Below, one piece after another: positions 24,210-36,971 of a stretch of 64,000 nt of DNA. A model generated the notes under the pieces. The model saw only the letters and a program-made list of their open reading frames with translations, had not been told where the DNA came from and made no database searches. Numbering within the stretch: the stretch's first letter is position 1; each line of letters starts with the position of its first letter. The DNA lies in NCBI GenBank assembly GCA_037693485.1, contig CM075353.1, forward strand, positions 2,986,001 to 3,050,000, written 5' to 3'. The position numbers and the translations under genes are program-made. The stretch is from Kitagawia praeruptora (Eukaryota; Streptophyta; Magnoliopsida; Apiales; Apiaceae).

Positions 24210-26058
24210 TCCATTGCACCACCACTGACCTCCCAAGAGGAGGCTAGGGTGATTTTACCTGCAGGTACATCTTCTGGAGCTATGGAGATTGTGAAGAGTG
24301 ATGTGAGGATCACCTCAAAATTGAGTGAAACACATGCACGTCAGATGAGTGAAACTCAGAGTGACATTCAGGTGAGTGCACACACTGACACATACACTCT
24401 TTCATTGCAAGAGAAGATTAAAGCTTTGGAAAAGGAACTTGAGGAAACTAAAGCTGAAGTAAAATTACTTCGAGAACAAGTGGGTGAACGGTCTTCTTCA
24501 TCTACCTCTATCAATAATCAGCTTGCTATAATAAAGAATGACATTACCAACTTGAAGACAACATTCACAAACAAGATCAACACTCTCGAATTATCTTATG
24601 AACATGCACTTGATGATTCTGGAGTTGTTACTGTTGCTCAAGATAAACTCATTTCTGAAATCTCTGACAAAGTTGAAATTCTCCAAACAGGACTAATTAA
24701 GAATCAATTGTCTACTGAAACCGTCTTGATATGATTGAAAGGCAGAATGCACAACAAGGTAAAGGGCTCAAACATTTGTTCAATATGATTAGCAGAACTC
24801 ACACACCCACAGCAGAAGAAATGGAATTCTTTGAAGGAAAAAGTGGAGATGGTGATGAGCGAGACCCTGGAGATGGTGCATTTCACACTTCGGTAGAGGA
24901 TTCCTCAACTAAGGGGGAGAAGTCAATAGGGGGAGCTAGTAAAGCTACTGAATAGAAGTCAAGAGGTGGAGTTTCTTATGAAGAGTACTACACAGGTGAA
25001 CCAGATAACTTTGATGTTTTTGCTAATTTAGAGTTCTCTGATGTTGGTGAAAAAAATACAAGAACCAGATTTTAGCAACTGGGATGATGAATTGCCAGTT
25101 GACCCTTAATATGAAGCAGAGCAAGCAAAAATGGATTTTGAAGCTGAATTAGAAATTGAAAGGCAAGAAGCAAATCTCAAATTGCGAGATGTAAAGCTTC
25201 AGAAAACACTAGATATGCTTGCACACAAAGAAAGACTTCAAAAAGAGGAAGCAGAAGTAAAGCAATGGGAACATGTACTTAAAGTTCAAGAAAGGAAGTT
25301 ATACATCAAGTTTAAGAGTGGTGACAAATGGGAACGTGCTCAACGAATAATAGACTCACATCAATCTCTTGATAATGATGATTGTCGACTTCTTGCTATC
25401 TTTGAAAAACTCAAAAAGTTTAATCCAACACATGAGATGTACATGAGAGTCCTAAGAACAGAAGTTGTGAGAATAACAACTGCAGGTGAAACGAAAACAG
25501 ATGAGTTCTTAATTTTTGTTGATTGTCATGTGTTTGGAACACAAAGAGTATCAATTCAGTTCTTCCATGACAAATCATTGACAGAAATCTGGGCTCTTAG
25601 GCCAAAGGTGAGAACTTCTTCTGAGTTGGGTGTACTACTTCATGAAAAAGTTAAAGAGTTTGCTGAAAGAGCTGGTCCAGAAATAGTTGAATTGCCTAGA
25701 CAATTGAAATTCCTTGAGGGTGAGGTACTTCATACAATCAATCTTCAGAATGAGGAATTGTTCACACACTCTGCCAGGCATTTAGTCTATATTGAACATA
25801 TTCTGAGAAATCAAGGATTTCTACTAAAGAGAAGTTAGAAATTGCTGATCGCATTAAATCCTATGCAGAGGTCAAATTTCTTAAGGATTATGAGAAGTTC
25901 AAAGGTCAATTGAGAAAGGCACTTGGAATTCCACTGGTTCGTCCTACAGGATTCTCATCAAGAAAAGAGTTGCTAGTTGATGCAGAATTGCACAAAAATC
26001 TGCCAGAAATGGATGAACCAGAAGAAGGAGAAATAGGGAAGGAAGACAGTCAGAAATG
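24210..26058 (+). pseudogene. Broken extra (env-like) ORF of SIRE-like element
   Basis: Three open pieces (to 24734, 24731-24955, 25131-25838) and a fourth in another frame (about 25830-26058, ending EEGEIGKEDSQK) together look like one long hydrophilic protein. Residues in 24400-24500 and 25131-25300 are heptad-like, Lys/Glu-rich coiled coil. There is no signal peptide or transmembrane segment, so 'env-like' is only a positional name. Stops and frameshifts (TGA at about 24734, TAG at about 24953, +1 shift near 25830) show it is dead. I do not recognise a domain. Confidence 0.5.
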
Positions 26059-26300
26059 AAGAACAACTCTTCATGTAATATCCTTAGAGTTAGATAGATC
26101 AAGATAGGATAATGTTTAATATGATCAGGCTAGAGGATCATCTATCTTGTATTTATCTTTATGTTTGAATCTGGAAATTGTTATAAATACCAGAACTTTT
26201 TCATTATTTACTTGCTATTAATGTTTTATCATTTACTAGTTTAAGTTTAGTTAGTTGAGTTATCCTCTAGAAATTTGCTTGTTAATTTAAAACAAACAAA

Positions 26301-26311
26301 TAGGGGGAGAT
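26301..26311 (+). other. Polypurine tract of SIRE-like element
   Basis: TAGGGGGAGAT immediately precedes the TGAAAGG start of the LTR. Confidence 0.65.
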
Positions 26312-27717
26312 TGAAAGGCATCTGACTCAGCCTATTTGTAGTTCGAGGATCCAACTCAACTTAAAGTAGATTGTAATAAATAAATAACATTAACTGTCAC
26401 AGGAATCTCAGAAGATGCTATCTGTCAGAAGAAACAAATCTACAAGTCAATCTATAGTTTTGATGTTTTACACTGGAAGAAGTTCAGTCTACTGATCAAG
26501 CCTCAGTGTGGTATTCAAAGTCATGGATTCAGTTTTAGAGGACAGAGATTTCTACAAGTGACAAGAAACAATATCAGTACAGAAGAATATTTTAATAAAG
26601 TTGAGAAAAGAAATAGACCACAGCTTAAAGTTAAATGAAGAACAGAAATTGAAGTTAGTCGTTCATGAACCAGACCGTGCATCGAGCATCAACAAATATT
26701 CAGTGGAGGTTCTTTGTTTATTTCAGTGGTTTAAAAGTAAAGGTTAGACTTTTAAATAAATTATGTTAATTCTCTCTTAATTAATTTAAAGTATTTAGTT
26801 AACTTAATTAATAAATTAATTCTTCAAGAATTAATTTATTTATTAAGTTAGTTATTGAAGTAATTAATTTGGAATTAATATATATTTATAAAGTCTATTA
26901 AAAGTGCTTTAAGACTATGGTTTTATTGTTAAAAGTCTGTCTCTGATAGTCTGTGAGATAGTCTGCACAGGTTGATAGTCTGCTAAGGTGATAGTTTACT
27001 AGAAAGTCTGCATGGTAGTCTGCCAGAAAAATAATGTATTAAAGACTATCAGGATAGTCATTCTGATAGTCTGGAGAAAGAGTTGGGTAGTCTGCTAAGT
27101 CAGATAGTCACACCGGTAGTCTACAAGAGGACTGATAGTCATACCGATAGTCTATATGTTCCCTGGATAGTCTGCAAGCCATTTGACAGTCTACTGATAG
27201 TCTGATTAAGTGTTAAAAAGAGGCAGGAGATATTTTCTACATTATATCTACATAATAGACAGAAGGAAGCAGACACAGAACATACGAGACAACAGACTTA
27301 AAGATAGAAGCAAAAACATTACATCTCTCTCATCTTTAAAGCTACTAAGCAGTTCAATTAATTCACAGAAAATCAAGTTCAACTCCTTTGTAATATTTGA
27401 TCCGATAGAACTTAATTATTTGTGACTCTTGTACTACTAACGAATTAAGTTTCCTAGTTCTTATCTCGATTTTTATTAACTAAATTAGAAAAGTTCATGT
27501 CGAATTTTCTAATTAGTTTTTATTAACGTGGTAATACTCTGTACTGATTTTGTAACAACCATCAAGTTTAATATATCGTTATATTTAACTTGAATTTTGT
27601 TTCAATTGATTCCGCACAAATTTGTCTAAACTAAATTTTATTTAACGGACAAATTTCGATAAAAGATAAGATTGTATTCAAACCCCCCCCCCTTCTACAA
27701 TCTTAACGGACCTAACA
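26312..27717 (+). repeat. 3' LTR of SIRE-like element
   Basis: 1406 bp from TGAAAGGC to CCTAACA. It contains a degenerate minisatellite of GATAGTCTG words (26945-27204) and a run of ten C residues (about 27683-27692) near its end. No partner LTR is in the window. Confidence 0.6.
26945..27204 (+). repeat. GATAGTCTG minisatellite inside LTR
   Basis: About fifteen copies of GATAGTCTG or one-base variants separated by variable 5-20 nt spacers. The word is kept while the spacers drift, so it may be a bound motif rather than simple slippage. Confidence 0.6.
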
Positions 27718-27851
27718 CTTCCCGTAACTACCTCCAATAAGTGTTGTACTAAATTTCCCTCACAACACAGGAGGTTCGTGCAACCTCACAGCTGAAGCTT
27801 GCAGCCTATCAATAAAGGACTCACAAGTAATTTGATGGAAATGTTCGGGCA

Positions 27852-28058
27852 CGACCTTTAAAGGTTGGTGACTTGGTTCTAAGAAAAATGATGCCTAATA
27901 TGAAGACTCCGGGATACGGGGCCTTCAAGTCAAATTGAGAAGGCCCATATGTGATCAAGTCGGTTCTATGTGAAGGTACTTATCATTTGGAGAATTTGGA
28001 CAGGAAACTAATCCCGAGGACGTGGAATGCTGAACACCTTAAGAAATATTACATGTAG
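27852..28058 (+). pseudogene. Tat-type integrase C-terminal fragment
   Basis: One frame reads a VGDLVLRK...GPY...GTYHL...PRTWNAEHLKKYY pattern and ends at TAG 28056-28058. This is the conserved tail of integrase in the Tat branch of plant Ty3/gypsy elements. A TGA at 27936-27938 replaces the Trp of the usual WEGPY motif. Everything upstream in pol is missing, so this is a dead fragment. It starts soon after the SIRE-like LTR end at 27717. Confidence 0.75.
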
Positions 28059-28617
28059 TCGAATCCATGTAATTAATGTCTCTTGTAGACCTCTTTCAGG
28101 TATAGGAGAATAAAGGTAGTTCAGTTGTTAGGAGTTTCTCATTCATGTTAATAAAGTGCTCGGGGGTTGTGAATGTACGCCTACTTGTTGAACACCGGTT
28201 ATGATTTGATTTAAAGGATATGCAATCATTTTGTTTTTACTTTAATTATTGTCTTATGCTTATAAAAATGTATGGATGTGTACTATTAAATGCATGCTAT
28301 GTGTTACTTGCTTTGCTTTACATGAAATGGTTACGATCACTTAAACTACGTGCAGCCCGCACCATAACATAATTATTTAATTTTGAATAGATAATAGTAA
28401 TTGTAATATAATTATTTTATTTTATTAAATTAGTTGCATAAAATATAAAAGATATTATTTTTAGGGGAAATTGGTTAGTTATTAAAAAAATTAATGTGTT
28501 TAATGGAAAAAAGAAAATTTATTAATTATTGGAAAATAATTGATTTATAATTATTAGAAAATTTATTAAGTACGAAGTGGCGATCGAATAAACCTTTAAT
28601 ATTTCATTTTAATAATA
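28059..28617. other. AT-rich debris, no gene seen
   Basis: Probably the 3' non-coding region of the Tat fragment (to about 28370), then AT-rich sequence leading into the Helitron-like block. No open frame of interest. Confidence 0.4.
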
Positions 28618-31600
28618 CTAGCTTAAAACCCGTGTGATGCACAATTTTTTTTTAATATTATATGAATTTTTTATTAATTTGAATTAAAAATTTTCAAACA
28701 TGAATTTTGTAAGCTTAAATTTTAAATTGAGATGATGATCATAATTATTTAAATGTTATCCGTGATATTTTTTTGAAAATAAGGGATTTTAGTTAGAAAA
28801 TATAGAAAATGTAATAGATTTTAGTTGAAAAAGTTAATCAGTTAATTATTAGTAATTGTAAAATTATTATTTTATTTTCATTAAATAGAATGCCTGTGAT
28901 ATAATTGGAAAAAAAAGAGGACTTAGTTAGAGACAATTAAAAAGGTAACATGTTTTAGGTGAAAAAGGTAATTGATTAGTTTATAGTAGTTGAAATTTAA
29001 TTATATTATTTTACTAAATAAAATTGCTCGTAATGTTTTTAGAAAATGAAAAATTAATGTTGCCCGTGATATTTCTAGAAAAATAGAGATTTTAGTTAGA
29101 AAATATAGAAAAGATGATACGTTTTAACTGAAAAAGATAATCGGTTAATTGTTATTATTATAATACTATTATTTTATTCTATTAGATAGTAATGTCCGTG
29201 ATATAATTGGAAAAAAAGATATTTTAGTTTAAAAAAATAGAAAAGGTAATGTGAAAATTAAAATGGTGTCATACTTGAAAATGGTTATTAATTAGCGTGA
29301 TATAATTGGAAAAAGAAATATTTTAGTTGGAGAAATGAGAAAAGGTAACGTGTTTTGGCTGACAAAGTTAATTGATTAGTTAATAGTAATTATAATATAA
29401 TTTTAAATTAAATAAAATATAGAAGATATTATATTTTACCTAAAAAGGAAATTACTTAGTATTGAAAAATAGAAAAGTTAATGTGTTTAATCTGAAAAAA
29501 GAAATTATTAGTAAAGGAGAAATTTTAGTTAAATAAAATATAAAAGACATAAATTGATTAGATAGTAGGATGGATATAAATTGATAAGTAAGGATATATA
29601 AGTAAAATCAATAAGTACCATACCGACCAACCAAACTTTTAATATTTCGGCTTTCATATAATAGTACTAGCTTAAAACCCGTGCGATGCACGATTTTTTT
29701 AAAAATATTATATGAACTTTTTCATTAATGTGAATTAATTTTTTTAAAACATGAATTTTGGAGACTTAAATTTTTAAATGAAATGATGATCATAATTATA
29801 TAAATGTTATCCATGATATTTCTAAAAAATAAGGAATTTTAATTAGAAAATATAGAAAAGGTGATAGGTTTTAGTTGAAAAAGGTAATTGATCAATTATG
29901 AGTAATTATAAATTATTATTTTATTTAATTAAATAAAATGCCCGTGATATAATTGGGAAAAAAAAGTGGACTTAGTTAGAGAAAATAAAAAAGGTAACAT
30001 ATTTTAGGTGAAAAAGGTAACTGATTAGTCTATGCTAATTATAATTTAATTATATTATTTTACTAAATAAAATTGCTCGTAATGTTTTTAGAAAAGGAGA
30101 AATTAATGTTGCCCGTAATATTTTTAGAAAAAGTAGGATTTTAGTTAGGAAATAGAGAAAAGATGATACGTTTTAGCTGAAAAAGGTAATCGACTAATTA
30201 TTTGTATTATAATATTAATATTTTATTGTATTAAATAGAACTGTCCATAATATAATTGGAAAAAGAGAGATTTTAGTTTGAGAAAATAGAAAAGGTAACG
30301 TGAAAATTAAAAAGGTGGCAGGCTTCAAATGAAAAAGGTAATTGATTAGTTTACAGTAATTATAATTTAATTGTTATTTTAATAAATAAAATTGTTCGTA
30401 GTGTTTTTAGAAAATGAGAAATTAATGATACCTTTAATATTTCTAGAAAAAAGAAATTTAATTAAAAAAAAAGATGATACATTTTAGCTGGAAAGATAAT
30501 CGATTAATTATTAGCATTATGATATTATTATTTTATTTTTATTAAATAGAATCGTCCTTGATATAATTGGAAAAATAGAGATTTTAGTTAGAGAACACAA
30601 AAAAGGTAATGTGTTTTGGTTGAAAAAGGTAACCCGTGATATAATTGGGAAAAGAGATATTTTAGTTAGAAAAAAAAAAGGTAACGTATTTTGACTGAAA
30701 AAGTTACTTGATTAGTTAATAGTAATTATAATATACTTTCTAATTAGATAAAATATAAAAAATATAATATTTTACCTGAAAATAAAATTAATTAGTTATT
30801 GAAAAATATAAAAGGTAATATGTTTAAGCTGAAAAAGGAAATTGATTAATAAAGGAGAAATTTAGTTAGATAAAATGTAAAAGATATAAATTGATTAGTT
30901 AATAAAATGGATTTTATTTGTAATTAAGTAAGGGTAATAAGTAAAATCAACAGGTATCGTACTGACTAACCAAATTTTTAATTTTTCGGCTTTTATATAT
31001 TTTACCTAAAAAGGAAATTACTTAGTTATTGAAAAATAAAAAAGGTAATATGTTTAACCTGAAAAAGGAAATTGATTAGTAAAGGAGAAATTTTAGTTAG
31101 ATAAAATATAAAAGATATAAATAAAAGAAATTTAGTTATTGAAAAAATGAAAAGGTAATATATTAAACCTAAAAATGGAAATTGATTAGTAAGAGAGAAA
31201 TTTTGATAGATAAAATATGAAAGATATATATTGATTAGTTAGTAGGATGGATTTTATGAGTAATTAAGTAAGGGTAAATAAGTAAAATCAACAGGTACCG
31301 ACCAACCAAACTTTTAATGTTTCGGCAAAATAGATGCACGGATTTTTTTTGATATTATATGATTTTTTATTAATTTGAATTACTTTTTTTAAAATATGAA
31401 TTTTGGAGGCTTAAATTTTTAAATGAGATGATTTGATAGTAATTATATAAATTTTATCCGTGATATTTCTAGGAAAAGAGGGATTTTAGTTAGAAAATAT
31501 TGAAAAGATGACATTTTAGTTGAAAAAGGTAATCGGTAATTATTAGTATTATAATATTATTATTTTATTTTATTCAATAGAACCACCTGTAACATAATTG

Positions 31601-32715
31601 GAAAAAAGATATTTTAGTTAAAGAGCAGAGAAAAGGTAACATGTTTTGGTTGAAAAAGGTAAATGATTAGTTAGTAGTAATTATAGAATGCTGTGATTTA
31701 ATTGGGAAAAAAGATGTATTAGTTAGAAAAAATTAAAAAAGAAATATGTTTTAGGTGAAAAAGTTAATTGATTAATTTATAGTAATTACAATTCAATTAT
31801 GTTATTTTATTAAATAAAATTGCTCGTAATGTTTTAAGAAAAGAAAAAATTAATGTTGCCCGTGATATTTATAATTGAAAAAAGACAAATTTTAGTTAGA
31901 GAAAACAGAAAAGGTAATGTGAAAATTAAAAGGTAACATGTTTTAGGTGAAAAGATAATTGATTAATTTATAGTAATTATTATTTGTTTTATGTTATTTT
32001 ACTAAATTAAATTGCTCGTAGTGTATTTAGATAGTGAGAAATTAATGTTGCACGTGAAATTTCTAGAAAAAAAAAATTTTAATTACGAAATATGGAAAAC
32101 ATGATACGTTTTAGCTGAAAAAGGTAATCGGTAATTTTTAGTATTATAATATTTTTATTTTATTTTATTAAATAGAACCACCCGTGATATAATTGAAAGA
32201 GAGATATTTTAGTTATAGAATAGATAAATGGTAAAATGTTTTGGCTGAGAAAGGTAATTGATTAGTTAATAGTAATTATAATATAATTATGTTATTTTAT
32301 TAAACAAAATTGCTATTAGTGTTTATAAGAAAGGAGAAATTTTAGTTAGATACGATATAAAAGTTATTGTGCTTTACTTAAAAAGGAAAATTAAATAGTT
32401 AGTGAAAAATAGAAAAAATAATATGTTTAATCTGAAAAAGGAATTTAATTAGTTATTAGGATGGATTTTAACTGTAATTAATTAAAGGTAAATAAGTAAA
32501 ATCAATAAGAAAGGAGAAATTTTAGTTAGATACAATATAAAAGATATTGTGTTTTACCTGAAAAAGGAAATTAATTAGTTAGTAGGATGGATTTTATCTG
32601 TAATTAAGTAAGGATAAATAAACCGACCAACCAAACTTCCAACCAAACTTTTAATGTTTTGGGTTTTATAAAATAATATAGATAGGCTTTTTTTTAATAG
32701 TATAGATAGTATAGA
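28618..32715 (-). mobile_element. Helitron-like AT-rich block, reverse strand
   Basis: On the minus strand it starts TCTATACTATC after an A (32715) and ends ...hairpin...AAGCTAG before a T (28618), as expected of Helitrons (5' TC, 3' hairpin plus CTRR, insertion between A and T). A second 3' end with a cleaner hairpin (CGTGC GAT GCACG, 29680-29692) and CTAG (29667-29670) lies inside. The motif ACCAACCAAACTTTTAAT plus CGGCTTT recurs near 29630, 30970, 31310 and 32640. This suggests three or four head-to-tail or nested copies. The interior repeats words such as AAAAGGTAATTGATTAG and contains no Rep-helicase gene, so it is non-autonomous. Confidence 0.45.
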
Positions 32716-32782
32716 TTTGTATTACTTGTCTTCACTTTATTTACTTTTCAGAAAATCTTTACGTGGAGAAAAAAACAAAAGG

Positions 32783-33101
32783 ATTTTGGTCCCTAACAAT
32801 CACATGTTAGGAGGCCCCTGGATGACATGTGGTTTCCCAGCCGTTGGATCAAGGATCCAACGGCTGAGATCTTATAAAAAAATATTTTTATGTTCCGCGG
32901 AAATTTTCCGCGGATAACCTTTTTTACGTTTCGCGAAAATTTTCCGCGGAACGTAAAAAAACCTATCCGCGGAAAATTTCCGCGGATCATAAAAATATTT
33001 TTTATAAGATCCCAACCGTTGGATCCTTGATCCAACGGCTGGGAAACCATTTGTTATATAAAGGATCCCTGACAAACACTTGTCAGGGACCAGGACCCAA
33101 A
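32783..33101. mobile_element. Foldback (long palindrome) element
   Basis: Nearly the whole segment is one inverted repeat centred at about 32940. The arms carry CCAGCCGTTGGATC... and TTCCGCGGAAATTTTCCGCG, each itself palindromic. The outer ends share TTTTGG and GGTCC words. No coding frame. Its GC-rich stems stand out from the AT-rich surroundings. Confidence 0.65.
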
Positions 33102-33544
33102 ACAAAATTACATTAGTCAACGTAGTTCAGGACATGGTTGGCAACTAAAAAACGGTGAAGAGTAATTAAAGAATCATATTGAAGTCATATCAACTACGAA
33201 TCATATTGAAGTCATATCAACAACTACCTTGAAAATCTTCAGCTATATAAGAAAGATAATGTGGTTGTTTTATTTACCTTAAAATGAGTAACTTATGATT
33301 TATAAGCATAAGTATAAATGATAACTAGATCAAAAATTATAAGTTAATAGAGTGTTTGGTAAATCAGTCAGAACTTATAAATTAGTAGAGTGTTTGGTAA
33401 ATCAGAACTTAAAATTTTTTTTTTATTTTCGAAATATTTGTTTTTTAATATATATCAATGGATAAATCTCTAGAGAAATTTGATATATACATATCAATTT
33501 TCTAATAAACGGATCAAAAAATATATGATTTTGAAGATTTGAAG
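33102..33544. other. AT-rich intergenic sequence with a MITE-like remnant
   Basis: Contains a direct duplication of AATCATATTGAAGTCATATCA (33170-33222) and of GAGTGTTTGGTAAATCAG (about 33350-33405). AACTTATAAGC-type words match sequence on the other side of the solo LTR (49280-49400), so the LTR probably inserted into a small DNA element. No gene. Confidence 0.4.
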
Positions 33545-35392
33545 TGTAACAACCCGGAAATTTTGAACTATTATTATTGTTGTTATTTAATTACTCTAGT
33601 GGTTTTTCCATAAAAAAAAATTGTGGATATTTTGTTACAATGTGATGTTTCGTTTGGTAAATGTATATTGAGTTACATATTTATATGATGATTTAGGAGT
33701 GCGAATGTGAGCCTGTATATTTTAATTTCATCTTTATGTGATTATATTTATTAAAAACATGCTTTATTGATCTTCTGAGAATTTTATAAAAATCATCGGA
33801 GTTATTAAAAATCATGAAATCTTTTGCATTATTATCTTTGTGATATTATTTAGTTTTTAAAATTAATGGGAAAATTATTTTGGGTGTTTAAGTATTTTAA
33901 AATGATTTTAAGAGTGTTACTGCATTTAAAGGATCGTTATTTGCAAAATTCATATTTAATTCGTTTTTAATCCTAAAATAATTTTAAAAATATGGGAATG
34001 TTTGTAATTTCATAAAATTTATTTCTGAAATTTTTTTATTTTAAATTTCACTTATTTTCCGTTTAATCTTGATTTTAGAAGTTTTTATAATTGATTTCAG
34101 AATTTAAAATTTCCAAGATGCACCTATTTTCTTACCAAAATTCTAGCAGTTCTTTTTATTGGCTTATTGAGTACGCTCAGTTGGGGGGTTTCTTGGATTC
34201 TCTAGAACTCTCCTGATCAATCTCTCGAACTTTTTGTATCTCTCTCTCCCATTTCTCTCTCGGTTATTCTTTCCCTTCCCCTAACCTCTCGCAAGTTTCT
34301 CTCCCTCTCCTCTCCTGCAATCCATTCGACTGTGTGTGCGTGTGTAATCAAGGGTTGTGTATGTTTTGATTCCGATGTATTGATGATTATCACTGTAAAG
34401 ACAAACCCTTATCCTCTCCTCTCTCCTCAATTCGTCTTTGTTAGCTGGGCTTGCAGCGGGTTGCGGGTGGTTGATGTTTATGATGTTATATTGGGGGTTT
34501 TGCTATGGTTATAGTTTGGGTGCACGAGTATGATATGTGTGTGTAATCGAAACTGGTGGTGTGTGCTAATTAGAGGCGTGCGTGTGTGTAAATCGAAGGG
34601 TACGTGCGTGTATATACTGCTTGTTCGAGTGTGTGTTCGGGTTTAACACTACTAGAAAAAGTCACATAGACATCGGGGTTTAGACATCGGTTGGAAAAAC
34701 ACGTGATGTTAAATCTATATTTTACATCACTTTTTTGGAAAGCGATGCCTAGTCCCACTTTGGACATCAGCACCATAAAATACCCGTTGTTAAAGTTGTC
34801 CAAATTTTTTTACAGTAATATTCCCCCCGTGCCCTTTACCAAATATTCATATTCATTCCCCTCTTTTCGCCTTAGCTTTTTTTTTTCAATTCCCCCCCTT
34901 TAGCTGTAAATTGGTCCCCCCCCCTCCCATTTTGCTGTTCAGACACAAAATTAAATTAACTAAAAACCAAAAACTCTCACACAAAAAAACTAGAGTTCTT
35001 CCTCATCTCTCCCTTAGCTCTTCCCTCATCTCGACATCTCTTCCGCAAGAACATCTCGACAAGAACTGGGTTTTCTTATCTCGCCAAGAACATAAATGGG
35101 GGGTTCGATTTGCTCAGTTCAGTGCTCAATTGGTCATCAATTAGTACAATTTGGTCATCAATTGGTGAGTAGATTCTATCTCATGCTCGTTTATATGTCC
35201 GATTTCATTTATATGTTCATTTTTTACTTTTAATTAGGTTAAAACGTTAGGTTTGAATGTGAATGCATGTTTTGTATTATGTGATTGTTCATGGGTTTGT
35301 TTAAATGGGTTTGTCTTTGTTCATGGGTTTGTTTTATATTTATGTATAATTGGGTTTGTTCATGGGTTTGTTTCATGTATATGTATATGCAG

Positions 35393-35946
35393 GTAAATCG
35401 GATCAGAGAACTTCCTCAGAACACAAACATAGTTGCTACAAACACCGACAGTCCCGATGTATGAAAATAGTTTTCCTATATATTATGTTCATTGAAGTTA
35501 CAGTTTTTAAGATTCATGCTTACACAACTATTGATAATTGAGATGCTTTATTGTCATTTATAATTCTTGAATACTTAAATTAGGTCCTCATTTGGGATAT
35601 TGAAGTCAACCAGGTTGTCAAGCTAACCTGGGAAGCCAAACCTCTCGTCTAGATTTGGTGCGTAGTCTTTAGTACCTTTTGATCCTTCTGCAATTGTCTC
35701 AATATCAGTGCCTTGCTTCCAGCTCAGTTCTCTTTTTGTTGTTTTAGCCTGTTTCGGGGTTTGCTATAACGCTACTTGTTCAAACATATTGAATATGATG
35801 CTACCTAAGTATGTAGCCTCCATTGTCTGGTTTATCTTGCCTTACTTTTTAATTGTCATTGTCCAGATACTGACTTGGCATAAGGATAATGCAGAGTTCG
35901 CACTAGCTACGTGTCCAACTGAACCCTTTGTGGCTGATAGATGCGA
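35393..35946 (+). pseudogene. Captured fragment resembling MSI4/FVE (WD40 protein)
   Basis: Three exon-like pieces: 35393-35458 (VNRIRELPQN...TDSPD), 35584-35613 (VLIWDIEV) and about 35867-35946 (HKDNAEFALA.CPTEPFV). The first intron has GTATG...TTAG ends and keeps the reading phase. From memory of the family, these phrases match successive parts of the plant MSI4/FVE histone-binding WD40 protein, which acts in chromatin complexes controlling flowering and cold response. Substitutions, an unrelated extension after piece two with a stop (35650-35652), and lack of the other WD repeats show that it is not a working copy. Both ends of the capture lie inside the CACTA element. Confidence 0.65.
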
Positions 35947-36189
35947 GTGAGTAATGTATCCAGTTTATGCACATTTATCACTACTAATTTTTAATTAGTT
36001 AATCGATGATACATTATCATCAGCTGCTCTAAATAACATAATGATGCATGCTAGGTGTCTTATTTGTCTTGTCACACAGGAACACTACAGGTAGCCATTT
36101 GTTTAATGTTGTTGTTTATGATAATAGTCGGGGAGTGACACTGGCTTCCTTGGTTTGAACTGCAGGGCTGATTCTGGCAAAATATAAAA

Positions 36190-36470
36190 GTGGTCACTAT
36201 CTATGATTCTTTGGGTGAAGAAGCTCTAATTCACTTGCTTAATGAGGTTGGAATGCAATCTTATGAAGAGTATCTCTTTTTGTATATTCTGAAAATTTTC
36301 TATCTGGATCTTGCGTATCATTTAATTGCTTTTAACTTGGCAACAGACTGAAGTATCAACATTAATATGTGATTACAAGCAATGGAAAAAGTTGTCTGCT
36401 GTTCATTTGAAGCTACAAACCATAAAGAATGTAATTTATTTTGATGACGGCGAGGCTGCAATTGATTCAA
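36190..36470 (+). pseudogene. Captured fragment resembling long-chain acyl-CoA synthetase
   Basis: Piece one, 36190-36246, reads VVTIYDSLGEEALIHLLNE. After an intron ending TTGGCAACAG, piece two (36347 to about 36470) reads TEVSTLICD...KNVIYFDD. The NE/TEV junction is exactly where plant LACS8/LACS9-type proteins continue, so exon order and frame are preserved. These enzymes activate fatty acids with CoA; the fragment covers a small region before the AMP-binding signature and cannot be active. The piece-one donor (GTTGGA) is weak. Confidence 0.65.
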
Positions 36471-36971
36471 TCCAGCTCACTTTTCTGAAGTTCCTTGATG
36501 ACATGAAAATAGCTTATTGCATAAGATATATCTGTACGCACTAATCCTTGTAAATTGTAAGTGATCATATGCAGTCGTGTTATAGAATCTATTAGCGGTC
36601 TCCATAATGAAAATAATTTCATTCTCTATCTCTCACAGGGTTTGAATGACATGCCTAACTTGGAGGCCGACATTGGCGTCAAGAGAATGACCTGATTCTT
36701 GCTCTGCTCTAATTCTGCTCTGTTTCTTTCTTGGGGTTTCAATTTTATACCTGTTGGTAAATCTTCCATATTATTATTTGTTACTATTTTATTGAGCCTA
36801 CTGTAATAATAATACCCCAACATACTAATATTCAAAATTAAATCTTTATACACAGTTCTTGTCTTATTTCAGAATATTGTAAAGATTTTCTAAAATATTT
36901 GATTTTTAATTCAAATTGTATTCACTGTGTGCATGTGTATCTGATGCTTAATTTGTTTTTTGATTTTTTAG

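Larger units (their letters stand above)
24210..27717 (+). mobile_element. 3' part of a SIRE-like Ty1/copia element
   Basis: A broken extra ORF of the kind found after pol in SIRE/Maximus elements, then a polypurine tract, then a 1.4-kb LTR. Gag, protease, integrase and RT are missing because the left side stops abruptly at Athila-like sequence at 24209/24210. Assignment to SIRE/Maximus rests on the layout (long coiled-coil ORF, AAATAGGGGGAGA tract, C-run near the LTR end followed by CCTAACA) and not on an RT domain. Confidence 0.55.

Noticed and set aside
24210..26058. True retroviral-type envelope gene
   Set aside because: No signal peptide or membrane segment is visible; only position after pol supports the name.
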